52,052 bases of DNA from Levilactobacillus angrenensis (GCF_003946085.1 NZ_RHOB01000018.1:1-52052); one strand, 5' to 3'. Shown: positions 1 through 7,712, numbered from the stretch's first letter. Numbers and translations are program-made. The notes: generated by a model from the sequence alone, not told the origin.

Positions 1-2
1 AA

Positions 3-116
3 GAACTAAGTGATTACCAACTGGTTCAAATCAATTGGTATCTGAATTCACGGCCACTTAAATGTCTTAATTGGCATACACCAATCGAGATCTTCTTGCT
101 TAATTTACGTCATTAA
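3..116 (+). mobile_element. C-terminal end of an IS30-type transposase (partial)
   Basis: The open frame entering from the left edge encodes 37 residues and a TAA stop. It ends with INWYLNSRPLKCLNWHTPIE followed by IFLLNLRH. The N-S-R-P-x-K-x-L-N-W-x-T-P-x-E signature is typical of the last part of the DDE domain of IS30-family transposases. The rest of the element lies outside the window, so whether it is intact cannot be said. The downstream inverted repeat probably lies within about 117-150, but I could not define its edges. This copy is unrelated in detail to the broken IS30 copy at 31632-32637. Confidence 0.75.
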
Positions 117-238
117 ATTCGTTCAAGTTATTTCTTGCAATCTGCCAAAAACATTTATAAACACTGTTATATCAATATATTTATAAAAATAGGCACAAAC
201 AAAATAAAATCAATACCATGTACCAGTTATTTACCATT

Positions 239-268
239 AAAAAGAGCTTGGGAAAATTCCCAAGCTTT
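239..268 (-). terminator. Intrinsic terminator of the sugar O-acetyltransferase gene
   Basis: A perfect 10-bp stem (AGCTTGGGAA at 245-254 with TTCCCAAGCT at 257-266) has a minimal loop. Read on the minus strand it is followed by a T run. It lies just past the stop codon of the gene ending at 301. The stretch 117-238 to its left is AT-rich and shows no gene. Confidence 0.85.
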
Positions 269-300
269 AGTACCGCCACTTCAGTTGAGCCACGTTCAGT

Positions 301-870
301 TTACTTTGCCACCGGCACGTTCTCACGAATCACGCGCGCCGGGCTACCGGCAATGACCACGTTGTCACCGAAGGATTTGGTGACCGTGGAGTTGGCGCCG
401 ACTACCACGTTATTGCCTAGCGTGACGCCGGGAAGAATCACCGAGCCACCACCGACCCAGACGTGGTCGCCAATCGTCACGGGTTTACCTAGACCCACGA
501 AGGCGTCGCGACCAGCCGGATCCAGGGGATGGTAGGCGGCGTAAATTTGGACGTGTGGGGCCAGCATGCAGTGGTCGCCAATCGTGACGGGCGCGATGTC
601 CAAGATAACGTTATCATAATTGCACATGAAGTCGTCACCCACGTGAATGTTGTAGCCAAAGTCACAGCGGAAATTGGGCTGGACCCAAGGACGCTGGCCC
701 ACTGATCCGAACAGCTGCCGAATCACGTGGTCCTTTTCTGTGGTGGCCGTGTCATCGAGTTCATTGAGCTGCTTGCATAGGCGCCGAGCGTGCGTTTCGT
801 CCGCGGCCAATTCGGGGTCCATGATATTGTAGGGTTCACCGGCTAAGAATTTTTCTTTTTCAGTTTTCAT
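301..870 (-). CDS. Sugar O-acetyltransferase (maltose acetyltransferase/NodL family)
   Basis: The 189-residue protein probably transfers acetyl from acetyl-CoA to a sugar hydroxyl in the cytoplasm. The N-terminal 60 residues form the Mac domain (MKTEKEKFLAGEPYNIMDPE...). They are followed by left-handed beta-helix hexapeptide repeats, including IGDHVWVGGGSVILPGVTLG and IAGSPARVIRE. The His of the AAYHPLD segment is the likely catalytic base. The ATG at 870 was chosen over an upstream in-frame start at 1062 because a GAGGAG ribosome site precedes it and the Mac domain starts there. The gene is monocistronic, with its own terminator, and transcribed away from the FusB-type gene. The acetyl acceptor is unknown; annotations such as maltose or galactoside acetyltransferase are family guesses. 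Confidence 0.88.
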   Translation of the reverse strand: MKTEKEKFLAGEPYNIMDPELAADETHARRLCKQLNELDDTATTEKDHVIRQLFGSVGQRPWVQPNFRCDFGYNIHVGDDFMCNYDNVILDIAPVTIGDHCMLAPHVQIYAAYHPLDPAGRDAFVGLGKPVTIGDHVWVGGGSVILPGVTLGNNVVVGANSTVTKSFGDNVVIAGSPARVIRENVPVAK

Positions 871-900
871 CTGTGTGCGCTCCTCAATTAGGTTGATCCC

Positions 901-937
901 AGTGTAGCACAGATCCGAATTATTTATCCGGATAAAT
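901..937 (-). promoter_or_regulatory. Promoter and palindromic operator of the acetyltransferase gene
   Basis: On the minus strand an extended -10 (TG-C-TACACT, with the hexamer at 901-906) is preceded by a perfect 16-bp palindrome, ATTTATCCGGATAAAT (922-937), in the place of a -35 element. A dyad this exact suggests a regulator binding site. The regulator is not identifiable from the window. Confidence 0.5.
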
Positions 938-1246
938 ATCATAAAATTAAATTCATTCAATAGCGGGCCGCCAACTTGTGGTAATCGCGACCCGGCCAGA
1001 CGATTCACCCCAAAACAAGTCGCGTGACTTAATTTACTCGCCAAGCTAACCGGAGCCTCCAACGCAGCGGTTGTCGGGAGTTATCGTAGAATAGACCCAA
1101 AGTCACGGGGCATAACGTGGCTTGAAGAATCTCAGCTTTGTGGAAAAATTAACGGACCTTGCCAGACGACTACCATCAAATCGCGACGACAGGAGGTTCG
1201 AAAGCTGGGAGTGGGGGGACTTCGTGTGAGCGAGGTCTCTTTTAGG
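938..1246. other. Intergenic stretch with no recognised feature
   Basis: This lies between the divergent acetyltransferase promoter and the promoter of the FusB-type gene. Short open frames here lack ribosome sites and family similarity. I see no repeat or convincing hairpin. Confidence 0.5.
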
Positions 1247-1276
1247 TTGCACAAGACCAAGGGGTTGCGGTATACT
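1247..1276 (+). promoter_or_regulatory. Promoter of the FusB-type gene
   Basis: TTGCAC (1247-1252) and TATACT (1271-1276) are separated by 18 bp. Transcription from here would give a leader of about 145 nt before the ATG at 1429, including the leader peptide and attenuator described below. A small hairpin (TTCAGC with GCTGAA, 1285-1303) starts the transcript. Confidence 0.7.
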
Positions 1277-1322
1277 ACTAACACTTCAGCTAAAACGGCT
1301 GAATGCAAGGAGATGATCGACG

Positions 1323-1364
1323 ATGATGGCATCGTTATTTGTACGGAAAAGTGCTGCTAGTTAG
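1323..1364 (+). CDS. Leader peptide of the FusB-type attenuator (13 residues)
   Basis: The reading frame ATG ATG GCA ... AGT TAG encodes MMASLFVRKSAAS. An AAGGAG site (1307-1312) lies 10 nt upstream; the other in-frame-looking ATG at 1313 abuts it and is unusable. The end of the ORF overlaps the first arm of the attenuator hairpin set. A ribosome stalled on codons 6-10 would therefore cover or melt that arm, as in erm-type leader control. The sequence gives no direct evidence of translation, but position, ribosome site and overlap fit a regulatory peptide very well. Confidence 0.65.
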   Translation: MMASLFVRKSAAS

Positions 1365-1428
1365 CGACACTTTTCTGCAAGACCTTTCAGAGAAGTGTCA
1401 GGTTTGAATCTGAAAGGAAAAAATAAAC
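1344..1428 (+). promoter_or_regulatory. Translational attenuator with mutually exclusive hairpins
   Basis: Four arms can pair in two ways. Arm 1 GAAAAGTG (1346-1353) pairs with arm 2 CACTTTTC (1368-1375). Arm 2, extended to 1366-1376 (GACACTTTTCT), also pairs with arm 3 AGAGAAGTGTC (1389-1399) with one G-U. Arm 3, starting at CCTTTCAGA (1383-1391), pairs perfectly with arm 4 TCTGAAAGG (1409-1417), which contains the Shine-Dalgarno sequence of the FusB-type gene. With 1:2 and 3:4 formed, the ribosome site is hidden. If a stalled ribosome blocks arm 1, 2:3 forms and the site is freed. No T run follows 3:4, so control is at translation rather than transcription. Confidence 0.75.
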
Positions 1429-2076
1429 ATGAAACCGACAATCACCGCCTACGAATATAGTTACATCAGACAACAGATCGACGCCTTAGTTAGCGCCTAT
1501 CTATCAGTTAATGATAAGCACATGCGCCGCGTCGTTCGGGATACGACGTTGGAACGCGTCAAACCCTTGTTACCGCTGGATGAACCCGCCGTCCAAGAGT
1601 TCTTGACGCGCCTGCAGCCCGACCGGTTGACCCGGAAGGCTGCCGCTGAAATCGTGCCGTTGTTAGAACCGCTAGTGATTCCTTTTCCGGAGTTATCGAC
1701 TAAGCAGTTGAGCAAGCTATTTCGTAAGGTGAAGAAGCTCAAGCAGCCTGAATGGGCCACGCTGAACTTACACCAGCTCACGTATCTGGGCTGGAACGAC
1801 GGTGGTAACCAGAAGAAATATCTGGTGGCGCCGTATCAGGATCGCCTGATTGGGATTCAAGGTGACCTCGCCCCACAAGTGGTCAAGGGCGTCTGCAGCA
1901 TTTGTCACACGATTGGCAATGTTTCGCTGTTCGTCTCAACGACCAAGCGCTCGGGGCTGGGCAGCTACACGCGTAACGGCAATTACATTTGCCGCGACAG
2001 TGACCAGTGCAACCGTCAGCTGACCGATCCGCAAGGCCTCGCCGACTTTATCACGGTCGTGCGGCCGAAAAAATAA
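1429..2076 (+). CDS. FusB/FusC-family EF-G-binding protein
   Basis: The 215-residue protein has the size and layout of FusB-type proteins, which bind elongation factor G and help release it from the ribosome, giving fusidic acid protection in staphylococci. The helical N-terminal part (about 1-130) is followed by a treble-clef zinc-binding domain with CSIC (about residue 157), the GSYTRNGNYICRDSDQCN segment and its second Cys pair. The ATG at 1429 follows GAAAGGAA with about 10 nt spacing; that site is trapped in the attenuator hairpin. The gene stands alone with its own promoter and terminator. Whether this member protects against fusidic acid or has a general ribosome-rescue role cannot be read from the sequence. 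Inducibility by a translation inhibitor is inferred from the leader. Confidence 0.88.
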   Translation: MKPTITAYEYSYIRQQIDALVSAYLSVNDKHMRRVVRDTTLERVKPLLPLDEPAVQEFLTRLQPDRLTRKAAAEIVPLLEPLVIPFPELSTKQLSKLFRKVKKLKQPEWATLNLHQLTYLGWNDGGNQKKYLVAPYQDRLIGIQGDLAPQVVKGVCSICHTIGNVSLFVSTTKRSGLGSYTRNGNYICRDSDQCNRQLTDPQGLADFITVVRPKK

Positions 2077-2084
2077 CTTTTAAT

Positions 2085-2125
2085 GAGACCTCCCTGACGA
2101 CAACTGTCGTGGTGGGGGCCTTTTT
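2085..2125 (+). terminator. Intrinsic terminator of the FusB-type gene
   Basis: An imperfect GC-rich hairpin has apical stem ACGAC/GTCGT and lower CCTCCC paired with the GGGGG run, followed by TTTTT. It begins about 10 bp after the TAA. Confidence 0.75.
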
Positions 2126-2202
2126 GCCTCCGGTTGGGAAAGCGCTTCACCCTAAAAACTTGGTGAAATTTCCCTGAATCCCCCGAGTTTGGCCAGCAGA
2201 TT

Positions 2203-2211
2203 TGTTATAAT
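2203..2211 (+). promoter_or_regulatory. Extended -10 promoter of the EamA transporter gene
   Basis: The 9-bp motif TG-T-TATAAT (2203-2211) is a perfect extended -10. There is no good -35 hexamer upstream. The transcript would begin about 30 nt before the small upstream ORF. Confidence 0.6.
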
Positions 2212-2253
2212 GAATCTTGCTTTGTGAAATTTAAGAGTGAGAGGGAAATGACT

Positions 2254-2295
2254 ATGTCGAGTGCATTAGCAGAAATCAAGGTGGCGCGGTCATGA
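2254..2295 (+). CDS. Small upstream ORF coupled to the EamA gene (13 residues)
   Basis: ATG at 2254 follows a GAGAGGG ribosome site by about 8 nt and encodes MSSALAEIKVARS. Its TGA stop overlaps the transporter start in an ATGA arrangement. An ATG six bases earlier (2248) is in frame but too close to the ribosome site. This suggests translational coupling or leader control of the transporter. The peptide could also be a chance ORF; conservation in related strains would decide. Confidence 0.45.
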   Translation: MSSALAEIKVARS

Positions 2296-3227
2296 CGCCA
2301 CAACATCATTTACGCGGGGTCTTATTGGCCAGTATCGCCTGCATTTTGTGGGGCATTTCGGGGGTCGCCGCGAGCACCTTATTCAAATTGAACCCGCACG
2401 TGACGGCCTTGTGGCTCACGCAGGTGCGGATGATCACGGCCGGCATCATTCTGTTGGTGCTGGGCCAACTCATTGGGGTCAAACCGTTTGAGATTTGGCG
2501 ACAAAAGGCTACGGGCCTGCGGGTCATCAGCTACGGATTATTGGGATTGGTGCCCGTTCAACTCTGCTATTTCGAGGCCGTTAAGTTCGGCAATGCCCCG
2601 ATTGCGACCATCATTCAGTTCTTGGGGCCGTTCATTATTAGTATTTACTTCTTGTTATTTAAACACGTGATTCCCACGCGACCGGAAATGGGCGGCATGC
2701 TGCTGGCGTTTGTCGGCACGCTGTTGATTGTGACCCACGGCCATTTGAACAGCTTGGCAATTTCGCCGGTGGTCCTCTTTTGGGGTGGTTTGTCGGCCAT
2801 CGGGGTCGCAACCAACACGCTGATTCCGCGGCCGTTGTTGCCGAAATTCGGTGCGGTCTCCGTTACCGGCTGGGGCCTGCTGGTCGCCGGGATTTGCTTA
2901 AACATCTTCGGCCCGGTCTGGCAAGACCACGTGACGCTGAGTTGGGCCGGTTGGTCCATGATTGTCATCATCATCGTCTTTGGGACCGTGATTCCCTTCC
3001 TGATGTTCGCCCACGCCCTGGGCTATATTCTCCCAACGACGGCCAGTCTGCTAGACGCCTTCGAACCGCTGTCGGCAACGGTTTTCTCCGTGATGTTTCT
3101 AAGCGTGCAACTGACTAAGTACGACCTGGTCGGTGGGGCGCTGGTCATCTTAGCCGTCATGGCGTTGTCGTTAAATGGCCACCAGATGTTACGGCTGATT
3201 CGGCGTTTCCGGGTTAAAACCGATTAA
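2292..3227 (+). CDS. EamA-family (DMT) transporter, 10 membrane helices
   Basis: The 311-residue integral membrane protein is of the drug/metabolite transporter superfamily. It has two EamA repeats of about five helices each, the first covering roughly residues 8-140 (LASIACILWGISGVAAS opening) and the second 150-300. The SLLDAFEPLSATVFSVMF segment is the hallmark of the second repeat. Family members export amino acids, other metabolites or drugs; the substrate here is unknown. The ATG at 2292 overlaps the stop of the small upstream ORF and has its own AAGGTGG site. The gene ends with a strong terminator at 3241-3290. Confidence 0.88.
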   Translation: MTPQHHLRGVLLASIACILWGISGVAASTLFKLNPHVTALWLTQVRMITAGIILLVLGQLIGVKPFEIWRQKATGLRVISYGLLGLVPVQLCYFEAVKFGNAPIATIIQFLGPFIISIYFLLFKHVIPTRPEMGGMLLAFVGTLLIVTHGHLNSLAISPVVLFWGGLSAIGVATNTLIPRPLLPKFGAVSVTGWGLLVAGICLNIFGPVWQDHVTLSWAGWSMIVIIIVFGTVIPFLMFAHALGYILPTTASLLDAFEPLSATVFSVMFLSVQLTKYDLVGGALVILAVMALSLNGHQMLRLIRRFRVKTD

Positions 3228-3240
3228 TTCAGGATAAATG

Positions 3241-3290
3241 AAAGGCGTCGCCAACTAACCAGACAAGTGGTTAATTGACGACGCCTTTTT
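3241..3290 (+). terminator. Intrinsic terminator after the EamA gene
   Basis: AAAGGCGTCG (3241-3250) pairs perfectly with CGACGCCTTT (3279-3288), followed by more T. The opposite strand also reads into a T-rich flank, so it may serve the copper operon too. Confidence 0.85.
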
Positions 3291-3311
3291 AGCGTATGAG
3301 TATGTCAGTGT

Positions 3312-3428
3312 TTGCGGCTGCCAAGGGTTCCGCCTGCTATGGGGGACGCCTTCAGTCAAAGAGCGGGCTTTGGCTCGGGGCGTCCTTCCCCAGCGTTCCA
3401 GCCTAGAGTTTCACGTAACGGTAGGCGG
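3312..3428 (+). repeat. Deletion derivative of the composite structured element
   Basis: The left part (to about 3350) matches the left end of module 2 seen at 21573 and 47041: GCGGCTGCCAAGGGTTCCGC, then CTGCTATGGGG. The right part matches the outer end of module 1 seen at 13615 and 22047: GCTTTGGCTCG, CCCCAGCGTTCCA and GGTAGGCGG. The middle, more than 300 bp in full copies, is missing. Both outer ends are therefore kept, which argues that modules 2 and 1 belong to one element. It lies between the terminator of the EamA gene and the 3' end of copB. Confidence 0.7.
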
Positions 3429-3446
3429 AAATCAACGACCAATTTT

Positions 3447-5579
3447 TTACTTTACCGCCACGTCCTTGATTTTCAGCGTCATGGCGTTGATGGCCACGAT
3501 GATGGTACTCAGCGACATGATGACCGCGCCGACCATCGGGTTGAGCATGAAGCCGATGGGGGCCAGCACACCGGCGGCCAGAGGAATCGCAATCAGGTTG
3601 TACCCGGCACCCCACCAGAGGTTTTCGGTCATCTTGCGTTGCGTTGCGCGAGCCAAATCCAAGAACTGAATGACATCGGCGGGGTCGCTGGAGACCAGGA
3701 TGATGTCGGCCGATTCAATGGCAACATCCGTCCCGGACCCAATGGCCATCCCAATGTCGGCGCGGGCCAGGCTAGGCGCATCGTTGACGCCATCCCCAAT
3801 GAAGAGGACTTTGCCAGTCTGCTGGTATTCCTGGACCAACCGTTCCTTATCTTCGGGCAGTAACCGCGCGCGAACGTCGGTGATCCCCACGCTAGCGGCG
3901 ACCTTGTTGGCCGTTTCTTGGTTGTCCCCGGTCAACATGACGGGCGTGATACCTTGGCGTTTCAGTGCGGTGACCAGCGTTTTAGCCGCGGGCTTGATTT
4001 GGTCTCCTTGCGCGACGAGACCTAAGACTTGGTCGCCGGAAACCAGGTAGCTGATGGAGTTGCCTTCAGCGGCGAACTTGGTGAATTGATCGTGGTCGTA
4101 AGTCAGGTGCTTCTGGTCCAAATAGTTGACGGAGACGACCCCGTACGTGGTGCCAGCAATCGTGCCAAATTGGCCCAAACCAGTTTCCTGATGCGTCTCA
4201 GTAGCTGGTGTCACGGTCAGGTTTCGCGCCTGTGCGGCGGTCAAGATACCCGTTGCCAATGGATGACTAGACCCACTTTCCAGGGCGGCTAAATGTTGGA
4301 GCACCGCTGGCTCATCTAAATCAGGGGTCAAACTGACCAGGTGATTGACTTTGAATTCACCCATCGTTAACGTGCCCGTTTTGTCCATTAAGGCGAATTT
4401 TAAATGGTTAACTTGTTCCATGGCATTGCGGTTCCGAATCAATAAGCCGTTTTGGGCGGCTAACGCGGTGCTCCGCGAGACGACCAGCGGCACAGCTAGC
4501 CCCAAGGCGTGCGGGCAGGCAATGACGAAGACCGCAACAGCGACGGGCAAGGCCACGGTCAAATCGGCCACGGTCAGCCAAACGATGAAGGCGAGAATCC
4601 CAGCAAATAAGGCGGCGTAGAACAGCCAGCCGGCGACTTTGTCGGCTAAATTTTCAGACTTAGATTTCGCATTCTTGGCGTCGCTGATCAACTTCATGAC
4701 CTGCGCCAGGTAGCCGGAATCCCCGGTCCCCGTGACGGTAGCGGTCAAGGTTCCCGTACCGTTGACGGCGCCACCAATCAGGGCGTCACCGCTGGCTTTT
4801 TTGACGGCCTTGGATTCCCCGGTGACCAGGGATTCGTTGACATCAGAAGTCCCGGTCACGATGTTAGCATCGGCAGGGATTTGTTCCCCAGCCCGAATAA
4901 CCACCGTTTGACCGACTTGTAAGTCACTTAATTTAACATCGTGGGTGTTGCCTTGGTCATCGACGACGTGAGCGGACTGTGGTAACAATTTGCCCAGTGC
5001 ATCGACCGCGGATCCCGCGTTCATGACCGTGTTCATTTCAATCCAGTGACCCAATAGCATGATGACGATCAGGGTCGACAGCTCCCAGAAGAAGTTATTG
5101 ACGACGGGGGTGACGTGGAAAATGTCATTGGCAATCACGGCGTAAATGCTGTAAACGTAGGCGACGCCAATCCCCATGGCAATCAACGTCATCATGGCGG
5201 GTCGCTTCATCTGCAGCTCAGCTTTGGCCCCGCTAAAGAAGGGTGCGCCGCCGTAAAAGAAGAGGATAGAGCCTAAGATGGCGACAATCCAGTCGCTCCC
5301 CGGAAAAATCAGTTGAAAGGGCAGGGTCATGCCCATCATTGGCGACATCAAGATGACGGGAATCGTCAAGACTAACGAGACCCAGAACTTGCGTTTCAGA
5401 TTGCCCATGTGCATCATGTGGCCATCGCCCATATCCATATCCATGTGGGTCATGTCCATGTTACTCATGTCTTGGTGTTCGTCTGCGGGCTGGTCCATCG
5501 CCATTTTGGTGTGGTCCATGCCCTTCATATCGTGTTGCATATTCATATGACTCATTCCTAAATGGCGGTCATCTTTCAT
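3447..5579 (-). CDS. copB: Copper-transporting P1B-type ATPase, CopB-like
   Basis: The 710-residue heavy-metal P-type ATPase exports copper across the cytoplasmic membrane. There is no classical heavy-metal-associated (CxxC) domain. Instead the first 60 residues are packed with Met, His and Asp (MSHMNMQHDMKGMDHTKMAM and on), as in CopB-type pumps. The membrane metal motif is Cys355-Pro-His, the CPH form of CopB rather than the CPC of CopA. Other landmarks are TGES in the actuator domain, the phosphorylated Asp399 in DKTGT, and GDGVNDAP in the hinge. The start ATG overlaps the copY stop (ATGA), so the two are co-translated from the cop-box promoter. The Met-rich N-terminus may be translated from the first ATG at 5579, preceded by AAGGGAG. 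Confidence 0.92.
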   Translation of the reverse strand: MKDDRHLGMSHMNMQHDMKGMDHTKMAMDQPADEHQDMSNMDMTHMDMDMGDGHMMHMGNLKRKFWVSLVLTIPVILMSPMMGMTLPFQLIFPGSDWIVAILGSILFFYGGAPFFSGAKAELQMKRPAMMTLIAMGIGVAYVYSIYAVIANDIFHVTPVVNNFFWELSTLIVIMLLGHWIEMNTVMNAGSAVDALGKLLPQSAHVVDDQGNTHDVKLSDLQVGQTVVIRAGEQIPADANIVTGTSDVNESLVTGESKAVKKASGDALIGGAVNGTGTLTATVTGTGDSGYLAQVMKLISDAKNAKSKSENLADKVAGWLFYAALFAGILAFIVWLTVADLTVALPVAVAVFVIACPHALGLAVPLVVSRSTALAAQNGLLIRNRNAMEQVNHLKFALMDKTGTLTMGEFKVNHLVSLTPDLDEPAVLQHLAALESGSSHPLATGILTAAQARNLTVTPATETHQETGLGQFGTIAGTTYGVVSVNYLDQKHLTYDHDQFTKFAAEGNSISYLVSGDQVLGLVAQGDQIKPAAKTLVTALKRQGITPVMLTGDNQETANKVAASVGITDVRARLLPEDKERLVQEYQQTGKVLFIGDGVNDAPSLARADIGMAIGSGTDVAIESADIILVSSDPADVIQFLDLARATQRKMTENLWWGAGYNLIAIPLAAGVLAPIGFMLNPMVGAVIMSLSTIIVAINAMTLKIKDVAVK

Positions 5580-6019
5580 GATTCACAACTCCCTTCACAA
5601 CCGTCCGGCAAGCAGTCACAGTGGACTGCGTCGGGTGCGGTTGGTAATTTCTTAGCTAAAACGTCAATCAAATTTTGGACGTCTGCCTTGCTCATCTCGG
5701 TTTGTTCCAGTACGTGAGCAATCGCGGTACCGCGGTGCATGGCACACATTTGGTCGAGTTCGTTGGTCAGCGCCGTGTCCATGGCATTTTGTTCCGGAAT
5801 CAGCGGCGTGTAAATGAACTGCCGGCCTTTTTTGGTGGTATCCAGCGCGCCCTTCTTGACCAAACGGCCAATCAAGGTCTTGATCGTGGCGGGTTTCCAA
5901 TCGTGCTGTTGCGCGAGTAAATTAATAATGGTGCGGCTGTCAGTTTGTTTCAAGGTCCAAACGATCCGCATGACGCGCCATTCCGCATCGGAAATGGTCA
6001 CGGCTACTGCTGTTGCCAT
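5576..6019 (-). CDS. copY: CopY/TcrY-family copper-responsive repressor
   Basis: The 147-residue protein has an N-terminal winged helix of the BlaI/MecI type (TISDAEWRVMRIVWTLKQTD; LIGRLVKKGALDTTKKGRQF). Its C-terminal metal-binding tail is CDCLPDGCEGSC (Cys134, 136, 141, 145), close to the CxCx4CxC motif of CopY but with the last spacing widened to CxxxC. The ATG at 6019 is preferred over a TTG at 6028, which touches the AAGGAG site. In the known CopY mechanism the zinc form binds the cop box and copper(I) displaces zinc and releases DNA; that role is inferred here from the tail and from the cop box in its own promoter. Confidence 0.92.
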   Translation of the reverse strand: MATAVAVTISDAEWRVMRIVWTLKQTDSRTIINLLAQQHDWKPATIKTLIGRLVKKGALDTTKKGRQFIYTPLIPEQNAMDTALTNELDQMCAMHRGTAIAHVLEQTEMSKADVQNLIDVLAKKLPTAPDAVHCDCLPDGCEGSCES

Positions 6020-6065
6020 AGCAAACAACTCCTTTGATGAACAGGTTTCTGTTCGATTGATTAGT

Positions 6066-6097
6066 TACAGTTTACATTTGTAATCGGTCGGTGTCAA
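6066..6097 (-). promoter_or_regulatory. copYB promoter with cop box operator
   Basis: On the minus strand TTGACA (6092-6097) and TAAACT (6069-6074) are 17 bp apart. A perfect cop box, TACA-TT-TGTA (6073-6082), overlaps the spacer and -10. A second, degenerate half-overlapping TACA-GT-TTAC occurs at 6066-6075. Repressor binding would block RNA polymerase directly. Confidence 0.85.
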
Positions 6098-6453
6098 GGG
6101 GAAGGTCTTGGGGGGAGAAACCTAGTTGAGTTGGGTCGAATTAGTTTTCGTCTGCTGTTTGTCAGCGTGATAGGCTTTGGATTAACATATCAGGATACAC
6201 AATTAGGATAAAAAGATAGCCTACAAGACGTTCTAGGGCGGACGAAGTGGGGTCTCGCTTTTGAATGGCTTAAGGTAGCTGTCGAAAATTAGCACAGCGC
6301 CGGCACGACTGAATCCAGATGGCTATTTGACTAGTTGGTGTATTGAAATTGTCCGGTCATAAGCTGAAGTTATGTTTATTTAACAACTACTTGTTATTAA
6401 ATTCACAATTCGTGGACTATACTCAAGTCATCAAGCAATGGGAGGAATTACTT
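6098..6453. other. Intergenic region upstream of the flavin oxidoreductase
   Basis: No gene is seen. A possible -10 (TATACT, 6418-6423) precedes the oxidoreductase start by about 30 bp, but no matching -35 is clear. Base composition is lower in GC than the copper operon. Confidence 0.4.
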
Positions 6454-7683
6454 ATGGCAAAACAACTCACAGATCAGGTTACTTTCCGTCACGGCGCAAC
6501 GATTAAGAGTCGGTTAGTGCAATCACCAATGCTGACCAATAGTGGTAAAGATGATGGCTATGTGACACAAGACACAATTAATTATTACGCGGCACGGTCA
6601 CAATCAGCGGGGATGGTCATTGTTGAATACACTTATGTCAGTCATGCCGGGGGTCCCTCCCGTTCTTGGGCCGATGACCGTCTTCAGTTGGGGTTATACA
6701 AGGACGACCAAAAGCCCGGTTTTGCAAAATTGGCGCAAGTCTTGAAGAAAGACGGTAACAAGGCAATCCTACAACTGGTCCATTCTGGTCGGGAGTCCAA
6801 TTACCGGGCCAAACAAGGTGAAAAGGTTTATGCCCCATCAGCCTTTGATTTTGGTTTCCTAGACTATGATGTGACAGAACTGACTGATGCCCAGATTCGT
6901 CAAATTATTCAGGATTTCGGGACAGCCACTAAACGGGCCATTGACTGTGGGTTTGATGGCGTCGAAATTCACGGTGCGAACCATTACTTGTTACAGGAGT
7001 TTTTCTCAGCTTGGTCGAATCGGCGGACGGACGAATGGGGCGGTCAAAGCTTGGACAACCGGATGAATTTCATCTTGGCGGTCACAGCTGAGGTCTTCCG
7101 GGTGGTCAAAACCTATGCACCAAAGGACTTTATCGTTGGTTACCGCATTAGCCCAGAAGAAATTCACGGCGACACGGTCGGGTATGACTATCGCGAGGCT
7201 AATCAATTAATTCATAAATTGGCCACAACATTTGATTTTGATTATATTCATCTGTCTTTACCAGCCTACAATGCTCATCCAGCGGGTGTTGCCCAGACTT
7301 ATGCGGCATTAGCCCAACCGGAATTACCGGCCGAAACAAAGCTCATGATTGTTGGCAACGTTATGTCAGAAGCTGATGCGAAAGACGCCTTGAAGGAAAC
7401 TGATTTAGTTGCTGTGGGTCGGGCCACGCTGATTGATCCGCAGTTTGGCCTGAAAATTAGTGAAGGCCGTGGTGACGAGATCATTCGTGAGATTTCACCG
7501 GAACAAGTGAAACGGTCTAAATTGACCCCCGGGTTAGTGAACTTATTCTCTGATCCTAAAATGGAGCCGCATTTGCCAGGACGAGAATCAATCTACGCCT
7601 TGCATCAAGCGGGTTCGCTAGACAAATCAGTTCTGAAGAATGGGACTAGTGCATCGTACAACTTGGATGCTTTTAAAAAGTAA
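6454..7683 (+). CDS. Old Yellow Enzyme-family NADH:flavin oxidoreductase
   Basis: The 409-residue FMN-dependent alpha/beta barrel probably reduces activated C=C bonds or other electrophiles with NAD(P)H. Typical landmarks are the HSGRESNY segment, the HGANHYLLQEFFSAWSNRRT substrate and FMN-binding segment followed by DEWGG, and the C-terminal phosphate-binding region (MIVGNVMSEAD ... VAVGRATLIDP). The ATG at 6454 follows GGGAGGA by about 7 nt and matches the family N-terminus; the frame is open upstream to 6343 without a ribosome site. The downstream LysR gene follows a terminator and has its own promoter. Codon use is more AT-rich than in the flanking genes, which hints at separate acquisition. 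Confidence 0.88.
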   Translation: MAKQLTDQVTFRHGATIKSRLVQSPMLTNSGKDDGYVTQDTINYYAARSQSAGMVIVEYTYVSHAGGPSRSWADDRLQLGLYKDDQKPGFAKLAQVLKKDGNKAILQLVHSGRESNYRAKQGEKVYAPSAFDFGFLDYDVTELTDAQIRQIIQDFGTATKRAIDCGFDGVEIHGANHYLLQEFFSAWSNRRTDEWGGQSLDNRMNFILAVTAEVFRVVKTYAPKDFIVGYRISPEEIHGDTVGYDYREANQLIHKLATTFDFDYIHLSLPAYNAHPAGVAQTYAALAQPELPAETKLMIVGNVMSEADAKDALKETDLVAVGRATLIDPQFGLKISEGRGDEIIREISPEQVKRSKLTPGLVNLFSDPKMEPHLPGRESIYALHQAGSLDKSVLKNGTSASYNLDAFKK

Positions 7684-7712
7684 TTGCAGTTAGAAAATCA
7701 ATTAACATAACC

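Noticed and set aside
3312-3863. Plus-strand ORF of 183 codons across the end of copB
   Set aside because: It starts in the repeat and continues antisense to copB, with no ribosome site.
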